From contig OY762913.1 of NCBI GenBank assembly GCA_963666535.1, forward strand, positions 3,038,001-3,102,000: DNA of 64,000 bases. Direction: 5' to 3'. Positions within the stretch are counted from its first letter, which is position 1. Every line of letters starts with the position of its first letter. Both the position numbers and the translations under genes were made by a program. Of this stretch, positions 8,123-17,483 are shown one piece after another. The notes below the pieces were generated by a model. It worked only from the letters and a program-made list of their open reading frames with translations, was not told where the DNA came from and made no database searches. The stretch comes from G963666535 sp963666535. GTDB lineage: Bacteria; Bacillota; Clostridia; Oscillospirales; Oscillospiraceae.

Positions 8123-11100
8123 TTATTTAACCGAGCCTTGCAGTAGCAGAGCAATCATTTTCGCTGCCTGAGCTCGGGTGGCATATGCCATTGGGGCAAA
8201 GCTGCCGTCGCTGTTGCCAGAAACAATGCTGTTGTTGATTGCCCATTGAATCGGTGTCATTGCCCAATTTGAAATGCTGTCGTAATCGGAGAATTCCCGG
8301 ATGGACATTCCTTCGGCGTTGGATACGTTAATTCCCACGTATTTGGCATAATTGAAGATCATAACCGCCATCTGCTCACGGGTAATGTTTGCGCCCGGAG
8401 CAAACTTTCCGTCCGAACCGGCAGCGATACCGTTTTTATACGCCCACTGAACCGCTGCGTTATACCAGTCGCTGGTGGATACGTCGCTGAAAGCCGAAGA
8501 CGTGTAGGCGCTCAAGTCATTGCCCGAGAGGTTCGAGAGAATCGTTACAAACTCAGCTCTTGTGATATTTGCGTCCGGGCTGAATTTTCCATCGCCTGTG
8601 CCATTTATGATTTTCCTCGCGGCAAGGTAGTTGACGTAGGATTCATACCAACCGGATACATCAGTAAAGCTGACCTTGTTGTAGCCCACCGCGTACTGAC
8701 TGAAATGCGTGGTTGTGAAGATCACCGTATGGGTTGTAGCATCGTAATGCCCGTTCGGGATGCAGACTGCATTTCCACTGCCATCTATGTACCAGACCGT
8801 GATGCGGTCCGGATTTTGCAGTTCTGCCGCTGTCGGGGTGTAGGGAATACCGACCGTCACCTGTGCGTTCGGATTGCTCCACTCAGATTGCGTACCGCCC
8901 AGTGACAGAGAAAGCTGGATGATTGGCCTGTCACCAATAGCCGTTTTTACGTTGTCCGATAAGGACGCGCTGTCGCCATTGCTAATGGTAATCTGTGCGG
9001 TTTTATCCGTTGTGCCGGGCAGAGAGGACAGCATATTGGAAGGTAGAGAGATACTGCCGAGTTCCGTGTTCATGGTCAGCGCGCCACCTGCGTCCGCAGA
9101 CAGGTCGCTTGCCGGGAGCTTCACGCCGTAACTTGTTGTGCCCTTCACCGTGGGCATGGTAATCGCCAGCCTTCCGCCGCTCGTGACAAGACTATTCTGT
9201 GCCGTACCGACAGTTACCTCCGCAGTGGTTCCGCTTGTCGTGACGTTAAGGGTTACCGATGACCCGTCCTTGCCTGTGGCTGTTGCCTGATAGGACGCGT
9301 TGCCGGAGCTGCTGCCACCACCGAAACTTCCGCCACCGTTGGAGCCACCGCTACTATTTACAGTGAAGCTAACCGTAAAGGACTTCAAGATACTGTTTCC
9401 ACCGGACACTGTGACCGTCGCCGTGTATGTACCGGCTGTCAGGCCGACGTTCGGTGCTACGGTGAAGCTGTCGGTTCCGTTTTTGGCAATACTGCTGACG
9501 GTAGGCTTGGACAAAGTAAAGCTGCCGGAGTTCGTGCCGCTCAGCGCCAGGGTAAGAGCTCCTGTTGCCTGATTGCCAGTGTTGCTGGCTGTGACGCTCA
9601 GGGGACTCACTGCGCTATACCCTGCGGTCTGTGGGGTGAAGGTATAGGCACTGCTCTGGCTCAGGCTGATGCCGTAGGTCGGTGCTTCGTTCACCGTGAA
9701 GCTAACATCAAATGATTTGGTAATTCCATTTCCACCGGACACTGTGACCGTCGCCGTGTATGTACCGGCTGTCAGGCCGACGTTCGGTGCTACGGTGAAG
9801 CTGTCGGTTCCGTTTTTGGCAATACTGCTGACGGTAGGCTTGGACAAAGTAAAGCTGCCGGAGTTCGTGCCGCTCAGCGCCAGGGTAAGAGCTCCTGTTG
9901 CCTGATTGCCAGTGTTGCTGGCTGTGACGCTCAGGGGACTCACTGCGCTATACCCTGCGGTCTGTGGGGTGAAGGTATAGGCACTGCTCTGGCTCAGGCT
10001 GATGCCGTAGGTCGGTGCTTCGTTCACCGTGAAGCTAACATCAAATGATTTGGTAATTCCATTTCCACCGGACACTGTGACCGTCGCCGTGTATATACCG
10101 GCTGTCAGGTCGTTATTCGGCGCTACGGTGAAGCTGTCGGTTCCGTTTTTGGCAATACTGCTGACGGTAGGCTTGGACAAAGTAAAGCTGCCGGAGTTCG
10201 TGCCGCTCAGCGCCAGGGTAAGAGCTCCTGTTGCCTGATTGCCAGTGTTGCTGGCTGTGACGCTCAGGGGACTCACTGCGCTATACCCTGCGGTCTGTGG
10301 GGTGAAGGTATAGGCACTGCTCTGGCTCAGGCTGATGCCGTAGGTCGGTGCTTCGTTCACCGTGAAGCTAACATCAAATGATTTGGTAATTCCATTTCCA
10401 CCGGACACTGTGACCGTCGCCGTGTATGTACCGGCTGTCAGGCCGACGTTCGGTGCTACGGTGAAGCTGTCGGTTCCGTTTTTGGCAATACTGCTGACGG
10501 TAGGCTTGGACAAAGTAAAGCTGCCGGAGTTCGTGCCGCTCAGCGCCAGGGTAAGAGCTCCTGTTGCCTGATTGCCAGTGTTGCTGGCTGTGACGCTCAG
10601 GGGACTCACTGCGCTATACCCTGCGGTCTGTGGGGTGAAGGTATAGGCACTGCTCTGGCTCAGGCTGATGCCGTAGGTCGGTGCTTCGTTCACCGTGAAG
10701 CTAACATCAAATGATTTGGTAATTCCATTTCCACCGGACACTGTGACCGTCGCCGTGTATATACCGGCTGTCAGGTCGTTATTCGGCGCTACGGTGAAGC
10801 TGTCGGTTCCGTTTTTGGCAATACTGCTGATGGTAGGCTTGGACAAAGTAAAGCTGCCGGAGTTCGTGCCGCTCAGCGCCAGGGCAAGAGCTCCTGTTGC
10901 CTGATTGCCAGTGTTGCTGGCTGTGACGCTCAGGGGATTCACTGCGCTATACCCTGCGGTCTGTGGGGTGAAGGTATAGGCGCTGCTCTGGCTCAGGCTG
11001 ATGCCGTAGGTCGGTGCTTCGTTCACCGTGAAGCTAACATCAAATGATTTGGTAATTCCATTTCCACCGGACACTGTGACCGTCGCCGTGTATATACCGG

Positions 11101-13741
11101 CTGTCAGGTCGTTATTCGGCGCTACGGTGAAGCTGTCGGTTCCGTTTTTGGCAATACTGCTGACGGTAGGCTTGGACAAAGTAAAGCTGCCGGAGTTCGT
11201 GCCGCTCAGCGCCAGGGTAAGAGCTCCTGTTGCCTGATTTCCCGTGTTGCTGGCTGTGACGCTCAGGGGACTCACTGCGCTATAACCTGCGGTCTGTGGG
11301 GTGAAGGTATAGGCGCTGCTCTGGCTCAGGCTGATGCCGTAGGTCGGTGCTTCGTTCACCGTGAAGCTAACATCAAATGATTTGGTAATTCCATTTCCAC
11401 CGGACACTGTGACCGTCGCCGTGTATATACCGGCTGACAGGTCGTTATTCGGCGCTACGGTGAAGCTGTCGGTTCCGTTTTTGGCAATACTGCTGGCGGT
11501 AGGCTTGGACAAAGTAAAGCTGCCGGAGTTCGTGCCGCTCAGCGCCAGGGTAAGAGCTCCTGTTGCCTGATTGCCAGTATTGCTGGCTGTGACGCTCAGG
11601 GGACTCACTGCGCTATACCCTGCGGTCTGTGGGGTGAAGGTATAGGCGCTGCTCTGGCTCAGGCTGATGCCGTAGGTCGGTGCTTCGTTCACCGTGAAGC
11701 TAACATCAAATGATTTGGTAATTCCATTTCCACCGGACACTGTGACCGTCGCCGTGTATATACCGGCTGACAGGTCGTTATTCGGCGCTACGGTGAAGCT
11801 GTCGTTTCCGTTTTTGGCAATACTGCTGACGGTAGGCTTGGACAAAGTAAAGCTGCCGGAGTTCGTGCCGCTCAGCGCCAGGGTAAGAGCTCCTGTTGCC
11901 TGATTGCCAGTGTTGCTGGCTGTGACGCTCAGGGGACTCACTGCGCTATACCCTGCGGTCTGTGGGGTGAAGGTATAGGCACTGCTCTGGCTCAGGCTGA
12001 TGCCGTAGGTCGGTGCTTCGTTCACCGTGAAGCTAACATCAAATGATTTGGTAATTCCATTTCCACCGGACACTGTGACCGTCGCCGTGTATGTACCGGC
12101 TGTCAGGTCGTTATTCGGCGCTACGGTGAAGCTGTCGGTTCCGTTTTTGGCAATACTGCTGACGGTAGGCTTGGACAAAGTAAAGCTGCCGGAGTTCGTG
12201 CCGCTCAGCGCCAGGGTAAGAGCTCCTGTTGCCTGATTTCCAGTGTTGCTGGCTGTGACGCTCAGGGGACTCACTGCGCTATACCCTGCGGTCTGTGGGG
12301 TAAAGGTATAGGCGCTGCTCTGGCTCAGGCTGATGCCGTAGGTCGGTGCTTCGTTCACCGTAAGAGTGACGGTATATGTCGTCGAATCCGACTTTCCGTC
12401 GTTGGCCTTAAACACCAACGTGACCGAGCCGGTAGTGGTAGGCGTGTAGGAGTAGCTTGCCGCAGCAGGCTGTTCCGCACTGCCATTCACCGAAACCGTG
12501 TAGGTGAGAGAGTCGCCGATGTCCTTGTCCTCAAAGATGGTGCTGAGATCAAGAGTATATGGATTGTTCACAGTGACGCCAGCGGTGGCGGTTTCCGCAA
12601 CTCCGCTTTTACGCGTCGGGGCGGAGTTGCTCGTATTGCCGCTGAGAGAGATAGCGGTGGTGGCTTTAAAATGAAAATAAGTGTACTCGGCGGCAATGGT
12701 CAGCCCGGTAGGGCCTCCGACGGCATCCTTGCTGACCTTAATGGAGTGATCGGTCTTAAAGGTGCTGATATCCACACCGGTTGGCGCTGTGCCAGTCACG
12801 CTATATTCAAGGGTGACTTCCGGACGCTCGTCCCCGTACTGATCAAAGCCCTTGGCGCTGTAAGTGTAGGTGTTGGACTGACCGCCTTCTTCGTGGACAA
12901 ACAAGGTATCGGTTTCGCCGATTAGCTCAGCACCCCGGTACAGGGCAACCGCTTTTAATACACTATTAGCCATGGTCACGTTATATGCCCCGATGCTCTG
13001 ACCGTCATAGGACAAGGCATGGTTACCTTTTGTGGTAGCGGAGGTCAGCTTCAGCTGATATGTGCTGCTACCAGCGTCATATGTAAAGCCGGTGCCGGTG
13101 ATTGATTTTGTGGTATCGATTGTGATGTCTCCCCCATACTGGTCGCAGATTTTCGCCGTATAGGTTTTTTCCTGATTCATCAATGGTCGGGGAACAGCGC
13201 CGATATTGACTTCATTAGTCCCGTCATAAAGCTTGAACGTCCCCAGTTTCGGAGTATCCCGGGATATGTTAATGGGGATATCAGCGTAAATGGCGTCATC
13301 AAAGGCTTTGCCATACTGCACTACCCGCAGCGTGCCGGTAATGGGCTGAGTTGTAGTCGCACTATTCTTGGCAGACGGGGAAACAGTAAGAAGTATGACA
13401 GTGGTAAGCGAGTCTTGGGCGCGCTGCACCACTACGCCCTCAACGCCTTGCAAACTGACCGGTTGAACATCGGTGATTGACTGGTGGTCAGAGCAGTTGG
13501 CAGGGGTCCAGTAGAACTGAACTGCTTCATTCATAGCAGTGTTATCCGAATCCTGGACTTGGACCTTAAGAGAGTTTTGTACTGCGCTTGCATTTGAGGC
13601 GGGCACTTTCAGATTTGAAAAGCTCCCCGCAACAACCGAAATGTGGTCGGCTCCCACCGCCAGCGCCTCACACGGCAGCAGGGTTACAGCCATACAGGCC
13701 ACCAAAAGTAGGCTGCCGATTCGTTTTAGCGTTTGTTTCAT
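8123..13741 (-). CDS. Giant SLH-domain surface protein with nine 111-residue tandem repeats
   Basis: The product is 1872 aa. It has a signal peptide (MKQTLKRIGSLLLVACMA, cleavage near CEALA) and an N-terminal region of about 360 residues with bacterial Ig-like features. A cadherin/He_PIG-like domain follows (about 385-460). Then come nine nearly identical 111-aa units (about 462-1460, each beginning EAPTYGISLSQSSAYTF), a Gly/Ser linker, a beta-rich domain, and three SLH domains at about 1695-1872. It is exported and held on the cell wall through SLH-polymer binding; the repeats probably form a stalk. The ATG follows directly on the TAA of the 13742-13942 ORF, and the AGGAGG SD lies inside that ORF. 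A MalT-like regulator is divergent upstream and is the obvious candidate controller. Confidence 0.92.
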   Translation of the reverse strand: MKQTLKRIGSLLLVACMAVTLLPCEALAVGADHISVVAGSFSNLKVPASNASAVQNSLKVQVQDSDNTAMNEAVQFYWTPANCSDHQSITDVQPVSLQGVEGVVVQRAQDSLTTVILLTVSPSAKNSATTTQPITGTLRVVQYGKAFDDAIYADIPINISRDTPKLGTFKLYDGTNEVNIGAVPRPLMNQEKTYTAKICDQYGGDITIDTTKSITGTGFTYDAGSSTYQLKLTSATTKGNHALSYDGQSIGAYNVTMANSVLKAVALYRGAELIGETDTLFVHEEGGQSNTYTYSAKGFDQYGDERPEVTLEYSVTGTAPTGVDISTFKTDHSIKVSKDAVGGPTGLTIAAEYTYFHFKATTAISLSGNTSNSAPTRKSGVAETATAGVTVNNPYTLDLSTIFEDKDIGDSLTYTVSVNGSAEQPAAASYSYTPTTTGSVTLVFKANDGKSDSTTYTVTLTVNEAPTYGISLSQSSAYTFTPQTAGYSAVSPLSVTASNTGNQATGALTLALSGTNSGSFTLSKPTVSSIAKNGTDSFTVAPNNDLTAGTYTATVTVSGGNGITKSFDVSFTVNEAPTYGISLSQSSAYTFTPQTAGYSAVSPLSVTASNTGNQATGALTLALSGTNSGSFTLSKPTVSSIAKNGNDSFTVAPNNDLSAGIYTATVTVSGGNGITKSFDVSFTVNEAPTYGISLSQSSAYTFTPQTAGYSAVSPLSVTASNTGNQATGALTLALSGTNSGSFTLSKPTASSIAKNGTDSFTVAPNNDLSAGIYTATVTVSGGNGITKSFDVSFTVNEAPTYGISLSQSSAYTFTPQTAGYSAVSPLSVTASNTGNQATGALTLALSGTNSGSFTLSKPTVSSIAKNGTDSFTVAPNNDLTAGIYTATVTVSGGNGITKSFDVSFTVNEAPTYGISLSQSSAYTFTPQTAGYSAVNPLSVTASNTGNQATGALALALSGTNSGSFTLSKPTISSIAKNGTDSFTVAPNNDLTAGIYTATVTVSGGNGITKSFDVSFTVNEAPTYGISLSQSSAYTFTPQTAGYSAVSPLSVTASNTGNQATGALTLALSGTNSGSFTLSKPTVSSIAKNGTDSFTVAPNVGLTAGTYTATVTVSGGNGITKSFDVSFTVNEAPTYGISLSQSSAYTFTPQTAGYSAVSPLSVTASNTGNQATGALTLALSGTNSGSFTLSKPTVSSIAKNGTDSFTVAPNNDLTAGIYTATVTVSGGNGITKSFDVSFTVNEAPTYGISLSQSSAYTFTPQTAGYSAVSPLSVTASNTGNQATGALTLALSGTNSGSFTLSKPTVSSIAKNGTDSFTVAPNVGLTAGTYTATVTVSGGNGITKSFDVSFTVNEAPTYGISLSQSSAYTFTPQTAGYSAVSPLSVTASNTGNQATGALTLALSGTNSGSFTLSKPTVSSIAKNGTDSFTVAPNVGLTAGTYTATVTVSGGNSILKSFTVSFTVNSSGGSNGGGSFGGGSSSGNASYQATATGKDGSSVTLNVTTSGTTAEVTVGTAQNSLVTSGGRLAITMPTVKGTTSYGVKLPASDLSADAGGALTMNTELGSISLPSNMLSSLPGTTDKTAQITISNGDSASLSDNVKTAIGDRPIIQLSLSLGGTQSEWSNPNAQVTVGIPYTPTAAELQNPDRITVWYIDGSGNAVCIPNGHYDATTHTVIFTTTHFSQYAVGYNKVSFTDVSGWYESYVNYLAARKIINGTGDGKFSPDANITRAEFVTILSNLSGNDLSAYTSSAFSDVSTSDWYNAAVQWAYKNGIAAGSDGKFAPGANITREQMAVMIFNYAKYVGINVSNAEGMSIREFSDYDSISNWAMTPIQWAINNSIVSGNSDGSFAPMAYATRAQAAKMIALLLQGSVK
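9358..12354 (-). repeat. Nine tandem 333-bp units inside the SLH gene
   Basis: Nine in-frame units of exactly 333 bp (2997 bp in total) differ at only a few positions. The main variants encode NVGLTAGTY versus NNDLTAGIY/NNDLSAGIY at the same place, and silent changes are rare. The unit nearest the C-terminus (9358-9690) is the most divergent at its end (SILKSFTVSFTVN). Confidence 0.95.
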
Positions 13742-13942
13742 TTAAAGTTTACCTCCTTCATAATGTACTCGAACAGAAAATATCGTATAAGTTGTCCCTG
13801 ACAGGGACGGAGCAATAGCATAGTTGCCCCAATTGCTGGGAGTATCTTCCACTGCACTGGCGTTCACAGCTGGAAGTATCCCTACTACCAGCAGTACAGC
13901 TAATACCGAAGATAATAGCTTTTTCATTTTCTTTTTTAACAT
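13742..13942 (-). CDS. Short secreted ORF ahead of the SLH gene (truncated surface-protein N-terminus)
   Basis: The 66-aa ORF starts at ATG 13942 with an AGGAGAG SD 7 nt away. It carries a strong signal peptide (KKKMKKLLSSVLAVLLVVG, cleavage after VNASA) followed by only about 35 residues (VEDTPSNWGNY...). It stops immediately before the ATG of the giant SLH gene and contains that gene's SD in its last codons. It resembles the beginning of a larger exported protein and may be a remnant kept as a translational leader. A short secreted peptide is the alternative. Confidence 0.6.
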   Translation of the reverse strand: MLKKKMKKLLSSVLAVLLVVGILPAVNASAVEDTPSNWGNYAIAPSLSGTTYTIFSVRVHYEGGKL

Positions 13943-14013
13943 TGTTTCACTCTCCTAGTTAACTAAACATAAGCTCTGCTGCCATTAAATGACGATTTTA
14001 ATTCAATCGCGTC

Positions 14014-14148
14014 ATTTTATCACCGCTGTTTTCAGAAACAAATTACATCGATGTGAGGTTTGAAAAAAATATTTTTTTGCATTTTTTGTCGATGTGAGGA
14101 ATTTCAACTTGTAAGAGGCTTGTTCCTGTAGAAATATAGTCATATAAT
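14014..14148. promoter_or_regulatory. Divergent promoters and paired 11-bp boxes for the MalT-like regulator/SLH locus
   Basis: TCGATGTGAGG occurs twice as a direct repeat, at 14048-14058 and 14089-14099 (41 bp, about four helical turns). To the right is a plus-strand promoter: TTGTTC at 14120-14125, a 17-nt spacer, TATAAT at 14143-14148. To the left is a possible minus-strand promoter: TTGTTT at 14036-14041, a 16-nt spacer, TAAAAT at 14014-14019. Direct boxes just upstream of -35 elements fit activation by a LuxR/MalT-type protein. That the adjacent regulator is the binder is inference. Confidence 0.6.
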
Positions 14149-14170
14149 AAACTAGAAGAGGGGGATTGAT

Positions 14171-16741
14171 ATGTCAGCTGTTAATTTTGAAAATGATAAA
14201 TTTATACCCACACCGCTGCCCGAAATCTGTGCGCCTCGGCATGAGCTGTTAAATCTGTATGGCAGGGCAGCGGAAAACCGTTTGGCTGTTGTCTGTGCGC
14301 CTGCGGGATATGGAAAAACGGTATCCACACTGCTGTGGGTTAAGGACTCCGGACGCAGGTCGGTTTGGATCGGGCTGGATGAATATGATAACGCCCCGCT
14401 TGTCTTCTATAAGCTGTTTTGCACCGGCATCATGTCGGCTCAGCCGGACAATGTTAAAATGGAGGAGATATTATACAGTCAGGCGTTTTACTCCTCTCCG
14501 GTTGAGCACACAATCAATCTTCTTCTGGAGTTTGAGCAGGACGAACAGTCATATGCCCTTATTCTCGATGATCTGCATACAATTACCAATAAAGGCATCT
14601 TAAAATCCCTGCCATATATTTTAAAACGTATGCCTCATTCCTTTGACATCATGCTTTTAAGCCGGAATACCATTCAAGGAGAGTTTGACGAATTCATTGA
14701 AAGCAGAAACGGAGTCGTAATCTCGGCAAACGAGCTTTCCTTTTCGGCAGAGGAAATATGGAAATATTACAGAGCTCTGAGTCGCAACATAAGTATTAAG
14801 CAGGCTCAGGATGTTTTGGACGCCACCGGAGGCTGGGCTATCGGAATAAACGCGCTTTCCCAAAGTGAAAATTTTGTCGTTATGCAGGGCGGCGGACAAG
14901 TCCTCGAAAACTATATTAATAAAAATATATGGGAGAAATGGGACGAGGGCCTGCGTGAGTTTATGCTTGTTACTTCGGCAGCAGATGAGATGGATGCTGA
15001 ATTATGCAGCATTCTAACAGGCGAAATTAACGCTGTTGGAGTTTTGGACAAGTTGGTTGCTCAAAACTTATTCGCAGTTAAGACCTCAACGAGTACATAT
15101 AGATATCATCACTTGTTTTCGGATTTTCTGCGGGATAAGCTGAAAGAACGCCCGGATATTAATGTTCGGGAGCTAACCCTGAAAGTTGCCGATCTGCATT
15201 TTGTGCGGCAGAACTTCTTCACAGCACTGGATTACTATGTCCGCGCAGAAAGTCAGGACGGCATTAACAAGTGCTTCCTGCAATTGAACTCCGGCTATCT
15301 GGATTTCAGTGTCGAGGAATGGCTCAATTATTTTTCGGTTCTTGTTTTCGACAAGCTTCCGGAGGCGTTTATCAGAAATAACATATCTCTGGTCATTGAA
15401 GCTGCGTGGGCAAATTATCTGAATGGAAACGCCGAAGCGACTCTGCGGTATATCGATATCGTATACGATTATATTGCTTCCGAAAACAACTTGAATACGA
15501 TGATGGAGAACGATCTTCTCGGTTTCGTCTGCACCATACGCTTTGCCGATTTCCGCAAAGGCTTGTACGAATATACCGAAGACTTTGCCGAGTGGGTAAG
15601 TTCATTGCCCGATCAAGACCAAGATTGTATCAATATTCACACGCCGTCGTTTACACAAAATTTTCCATATATGCACCGTTCCTTTTGCGACTGTCTGGAG
15701 ATCGTTATCGATATGGACAACCGGTTGCAGGCAATCAAGGAAGTATTCGGCACTATTTTTAAAAATGAAGTCGATGTGTTTTGTTATTGTGCAAGTGCGG
15801 GGCTTTATTATGAACAGAACAAGCTTGAAAAAGCGCATGAAACAGTTCTGCTTGCACTAAACGAGCTCAAAAAGGACCTTCGGTTTGAGATACAATTTTG
15901 CGTTTATATGCTTTTGTCACTAATATTAAACGCAATGGGAAAAACGATAGAATCGGAAAGCGAAAGAGAGAGCTTCGCTGTGTGTATCGGGGCGGAAAAT
16001 GCCCTCTATTTGAATCCTAATTTCCTTGCGGTCGATACGAAATACATGCTGTGGAACGCCGACCGGGAAGCCGCCAAGATATGGCTTGACCAGCTCTTTG
16101 TAACTGATGACGAGCAACTCCATTTCTACAAGCTTTATCAATATTTCACCACCGCGCGGGCTTATATTATACTGTCGGAACAGGACAAAGCTGTGGAATA
16201 TCTGGGGAAGCTGAAGAAGCTCGGTTCGGACTACCGCCGCCCGTTGGATGTTGCCGAAGCCGGCGTCCTGCAGGCCGCGCTGCAATGGGCTGCCGGCTCC
16301 AAAAAGGAAGCTGTGCGGGGTCTGGAAGAAGTTCTGCTTTCCATGCAGCCCTATCGCGCTGTCCGCATCATCGCGGACGAGGGCGCGGCGGTGCTGCCAA
16401 TCCTCAAAAAAATAGCCGTAAAGGTTGATAAGGCAGATTATGAGGGACAACTCGATGGGCGTTATCTGAATCAGGTCATGCTTTGCGCTTACGAGGTTTC
16501 AAAGAGGCAGAAAGGAATTACGTCCCATATCAGTCAAAAGCCGATCAAGCTGTCAAAGCAGCAGAAGTATGTTTTGACGCTGCTGGCACAGGGATACAAA
16601 AATGCGGAAATTGTGGAAATGACAGGACTGACGCTCAACACAATACGGGCTCACACCAAAATAGCGTATCAGAAGCTTGGCGTAAACAAGGCAGCCGATG
16701 CGGTGCTTGAGGCAAAAAGGCTGGGGATGATTGAGTCGTAG
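14171..16741 (+). CDS. MalT-like ATP-dependent LuxR-family transcriptional activator (STAND)
   Basis: The 856-aa protein has the layout of the LAL/MalT family. A P-loop lies at residues 43-50 (APAGYGKT) and a Walker B-like LILDDLHT at about 130. A winged-helix/arm region follows (HHLFSDFLRDKL), then a long alpha-helical TPR-like sensor region. The last about 60 residues are a LuxR HTH (LTLLAQGYKNAEIVEMTGLT, then NTIRAHTKIAYQKLGV). Members oligomerise on ATP and inducer binding and activate at direct repeats. The start has a GAGGGGGA SD. It is divergent from the SLH operon, with two 11-bp boxes between them, suggesting control of that operon and itself. The inducer is unknown. An internally deleted paralogue lies at 7926-8015. 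Confidence 0.9.
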   Translation: MSAVNFENDKFIPTPLPEICAPRHELLNLYGRAAENRLAVVCAPAGYGKTVSTLLWVKDSGRRSVWIGLDEYDNAPLVFYKLFCTGIMSAQPDNVKMEEILYSQAFYSSPVEHTINLLLEFEQDEQSYALILDDLHTITNKGILKSLPYILKRMPHSFDIMLLSRNTIQGEFDEFIESRNGVVISANELSFSAEEIWKYYRALSRNISIKQAQDVLDATGGWAIGINALSQSENFVVMQGGGQVLENYINKNIWEKWDEGLREFMLVTSAADEMDAELCSILTGEINAVGVLDKLVAQNLFAVKTSTSTYRYHHLFSDFLRDKLKERPDINVRELTLKVADLHFVRQNFFTALDYYVRAESQDGINKCFLQLNSGYLDFSVEEWLNYFSVLVFDKLPEAFIRNNISLVIEAAWANYLNGNAEATLRYIDIVYDYIASENNLNTMMENDLLGFVCTIRFADFRKGLYEYTEDFAEWVSSLPDQDQDCINIHTPSFTQNFPYMHRSFCDCLEIVIDMDNRLQAIKEVFGTIFKNEVDVFCYCASAGLYYEQNKLEKAHETVLLALNELKKDLRFEIQFCVYMLLSLILNAMGKTIESESERESFAVCIGAENALYLNPNFLAVDTKYMLWNADREAAKIWLDQLFVTDDEQLHFYKLYQYFTTARAYIILSEQDKAVEYLGKLKKLGSDYRRPLDVAEAGVLQAALQWAAGSKKEAVRGLEEVLLSMQPYRAVRIIADEGAAVLPILKKIAVKVDKADYEGQLDGRYLNQVMLCAYEVSKRQKGITSHISQKPIKLSKQQKYVLTLLAQGYKNAEIVEMTGLTLNTIRAHTKIAYQKLGVNKAADAVLEAKRLGMIES

Positions 16742-16745
16742 GTTC

Positions 16746-17135
16746 TTAAAAGAACTGAACTATTTTTCCTCCACGGCTTGAAATTGCTCTGGACTGCTTA
16801 GAGCTGTAATGCGTAGATTTCCTCTCGAACGTATCTGAGGAAGTATCCATATTGGTACGCCTTGTTTTCTCAGCCTGAACGGCTTTGTACACTTCCGCAT
16901 CCACAATAAAATGAACATACTTGGGATTGGAGAGCATCTTGTCAATAGCTGCCCGCCCCCATATTTCGTTTCCTGTGGGGGAACGAATTTCTCTTTGATG
17001 AAGGAGCTTGGAAATACCGCCCAAGCTGCAGCGTTGCAGATAACTGTCATAGATAAAGCAAACAACTTTCGCTTCCTCCTGATTTACATAGCCAAGACCT
17101 TTGATTGTTAATGTGTAACCATAAAAGCGTTTCAT
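16746..17135 (-). CDS. Orphan recombinase-domain protein (middle domain of large serine recombinases)
   Basis: The frame is open to 17186, but the ATG at 17135 has a GGAGG SD 7 nt away and gives 129 aa. The sequence KVVCFIYDSYLQRCSLGGIS, with IRSPTGNEIWGRAAIDKMLSNPKY, matches the recombinase domain (DNA-binding middle part) of large serine recombinases. The catalytic resolvase domain, with its serine, and the zinc ribbon/coiled coil are absent. It therefore cannot recombine DNA alone. It is either a decayed recombinase or a stand-alone accessory DNA-binding protein. It is convergent with the MalT-like gene (4-nt gap). Confidence 0.75.
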   Translation of the reverse strand: MKRFYGYTLTIKGLGYVNQEEAKVVCFIYDSYLQRCSLGGISKLLHQREIRSPTGNEIWGRAAIDKMLSNPKYVHFIVDAEVYKAVQAEKTRRTNMDTSSDTFERKSTHYSSKQSRAISSRGGKIVQFF

Positions 17136-17180
17136 GGCAAATCCTCCAGTTTTAAAGATAATTTTACGTGGGTTTAGGAA

Positions 17181-17232
17181 AAACAAAAAAGGCTGTAATC
17201 AGGGATCAAAAGGTGATCCTCCAATTACAGTC
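17181..17232 (-). terminator. Rho-independent terminator
   Basis: A long imperfect hairpin (outer arms 17191-17199 and 17224-17232, inner GGATCA/TGATCC) is followed on the minus strand by TTTTTTGTTTTT. It insulates the recombinase-domain gene from upstream transcription. Confidence 0.75.
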
Positions 17233-17349
17233 TTGGTAAACATAAGAATATATAATGTTTTACTTGGGCGAGAGTTAAACTGAGTCGTCGTACTCTACAA
17301 TATTTCACCGCATTTTTACGCGCTCCGCTTAATTCGCGGCTTAAACATG

Positions 17350-17408
17350 AGACAAAACCACTTATAATTATCGTTACAAGTGGTTTTGTCTACTATGGTG
17401 GAGGCGGG
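17350..17408. repeat. Hairpin plus short copy of the tmRNA 3' end (old attachment site)
   Basis: A perfect 14-bp inverted repeat (17350-17363 with 17378-17391) is followed 4 nt later by TGGTGGAGGCGGG (17396-17408). These 13 bp are identical to the encoded 3' end of ssrA at 42444-42456. The arrangement hairpin then ssrA-end recurs near 27.3 and 30.55 kb. It is best read as the distal att of an element that integrated at ssrA. The rest of 17136-17483 shows no gene. Confidence 0.55.
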
Positions 17409-17483
17409 CCGCATGTTCAAAAACCCACACAAATTCCATTTTACATTCTTTGTGGTTATATGTAGTTTCAAATTGTCACATTG

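Noticed and set aside
7875..8154. Two short minus-strand ORFs (67 and 77 codons)
   Set aside because: They overlap the terminator of the SLH gene and the plus-strand regulator remnant; no SD.
9300..12236. Nine similar antisense ORFs of about 69-90 codons, one per repeat unit
   Set aside because: They are opposite-strand shadows produced by the repeats of the SLH gene, with no SD and no independent conservation signal.
9358..12354. CRISPR-like repetition
   Set aside because: Units are 333 bp, directly abutting, in frame and protein-coding; there are no spacers.
17396..17420. A second tmRNA or tRNA gene
   Set aside because: Only 13 bp of the 3' end match; no T-arm or acceptor stem follows, so it is an att-like remnant.
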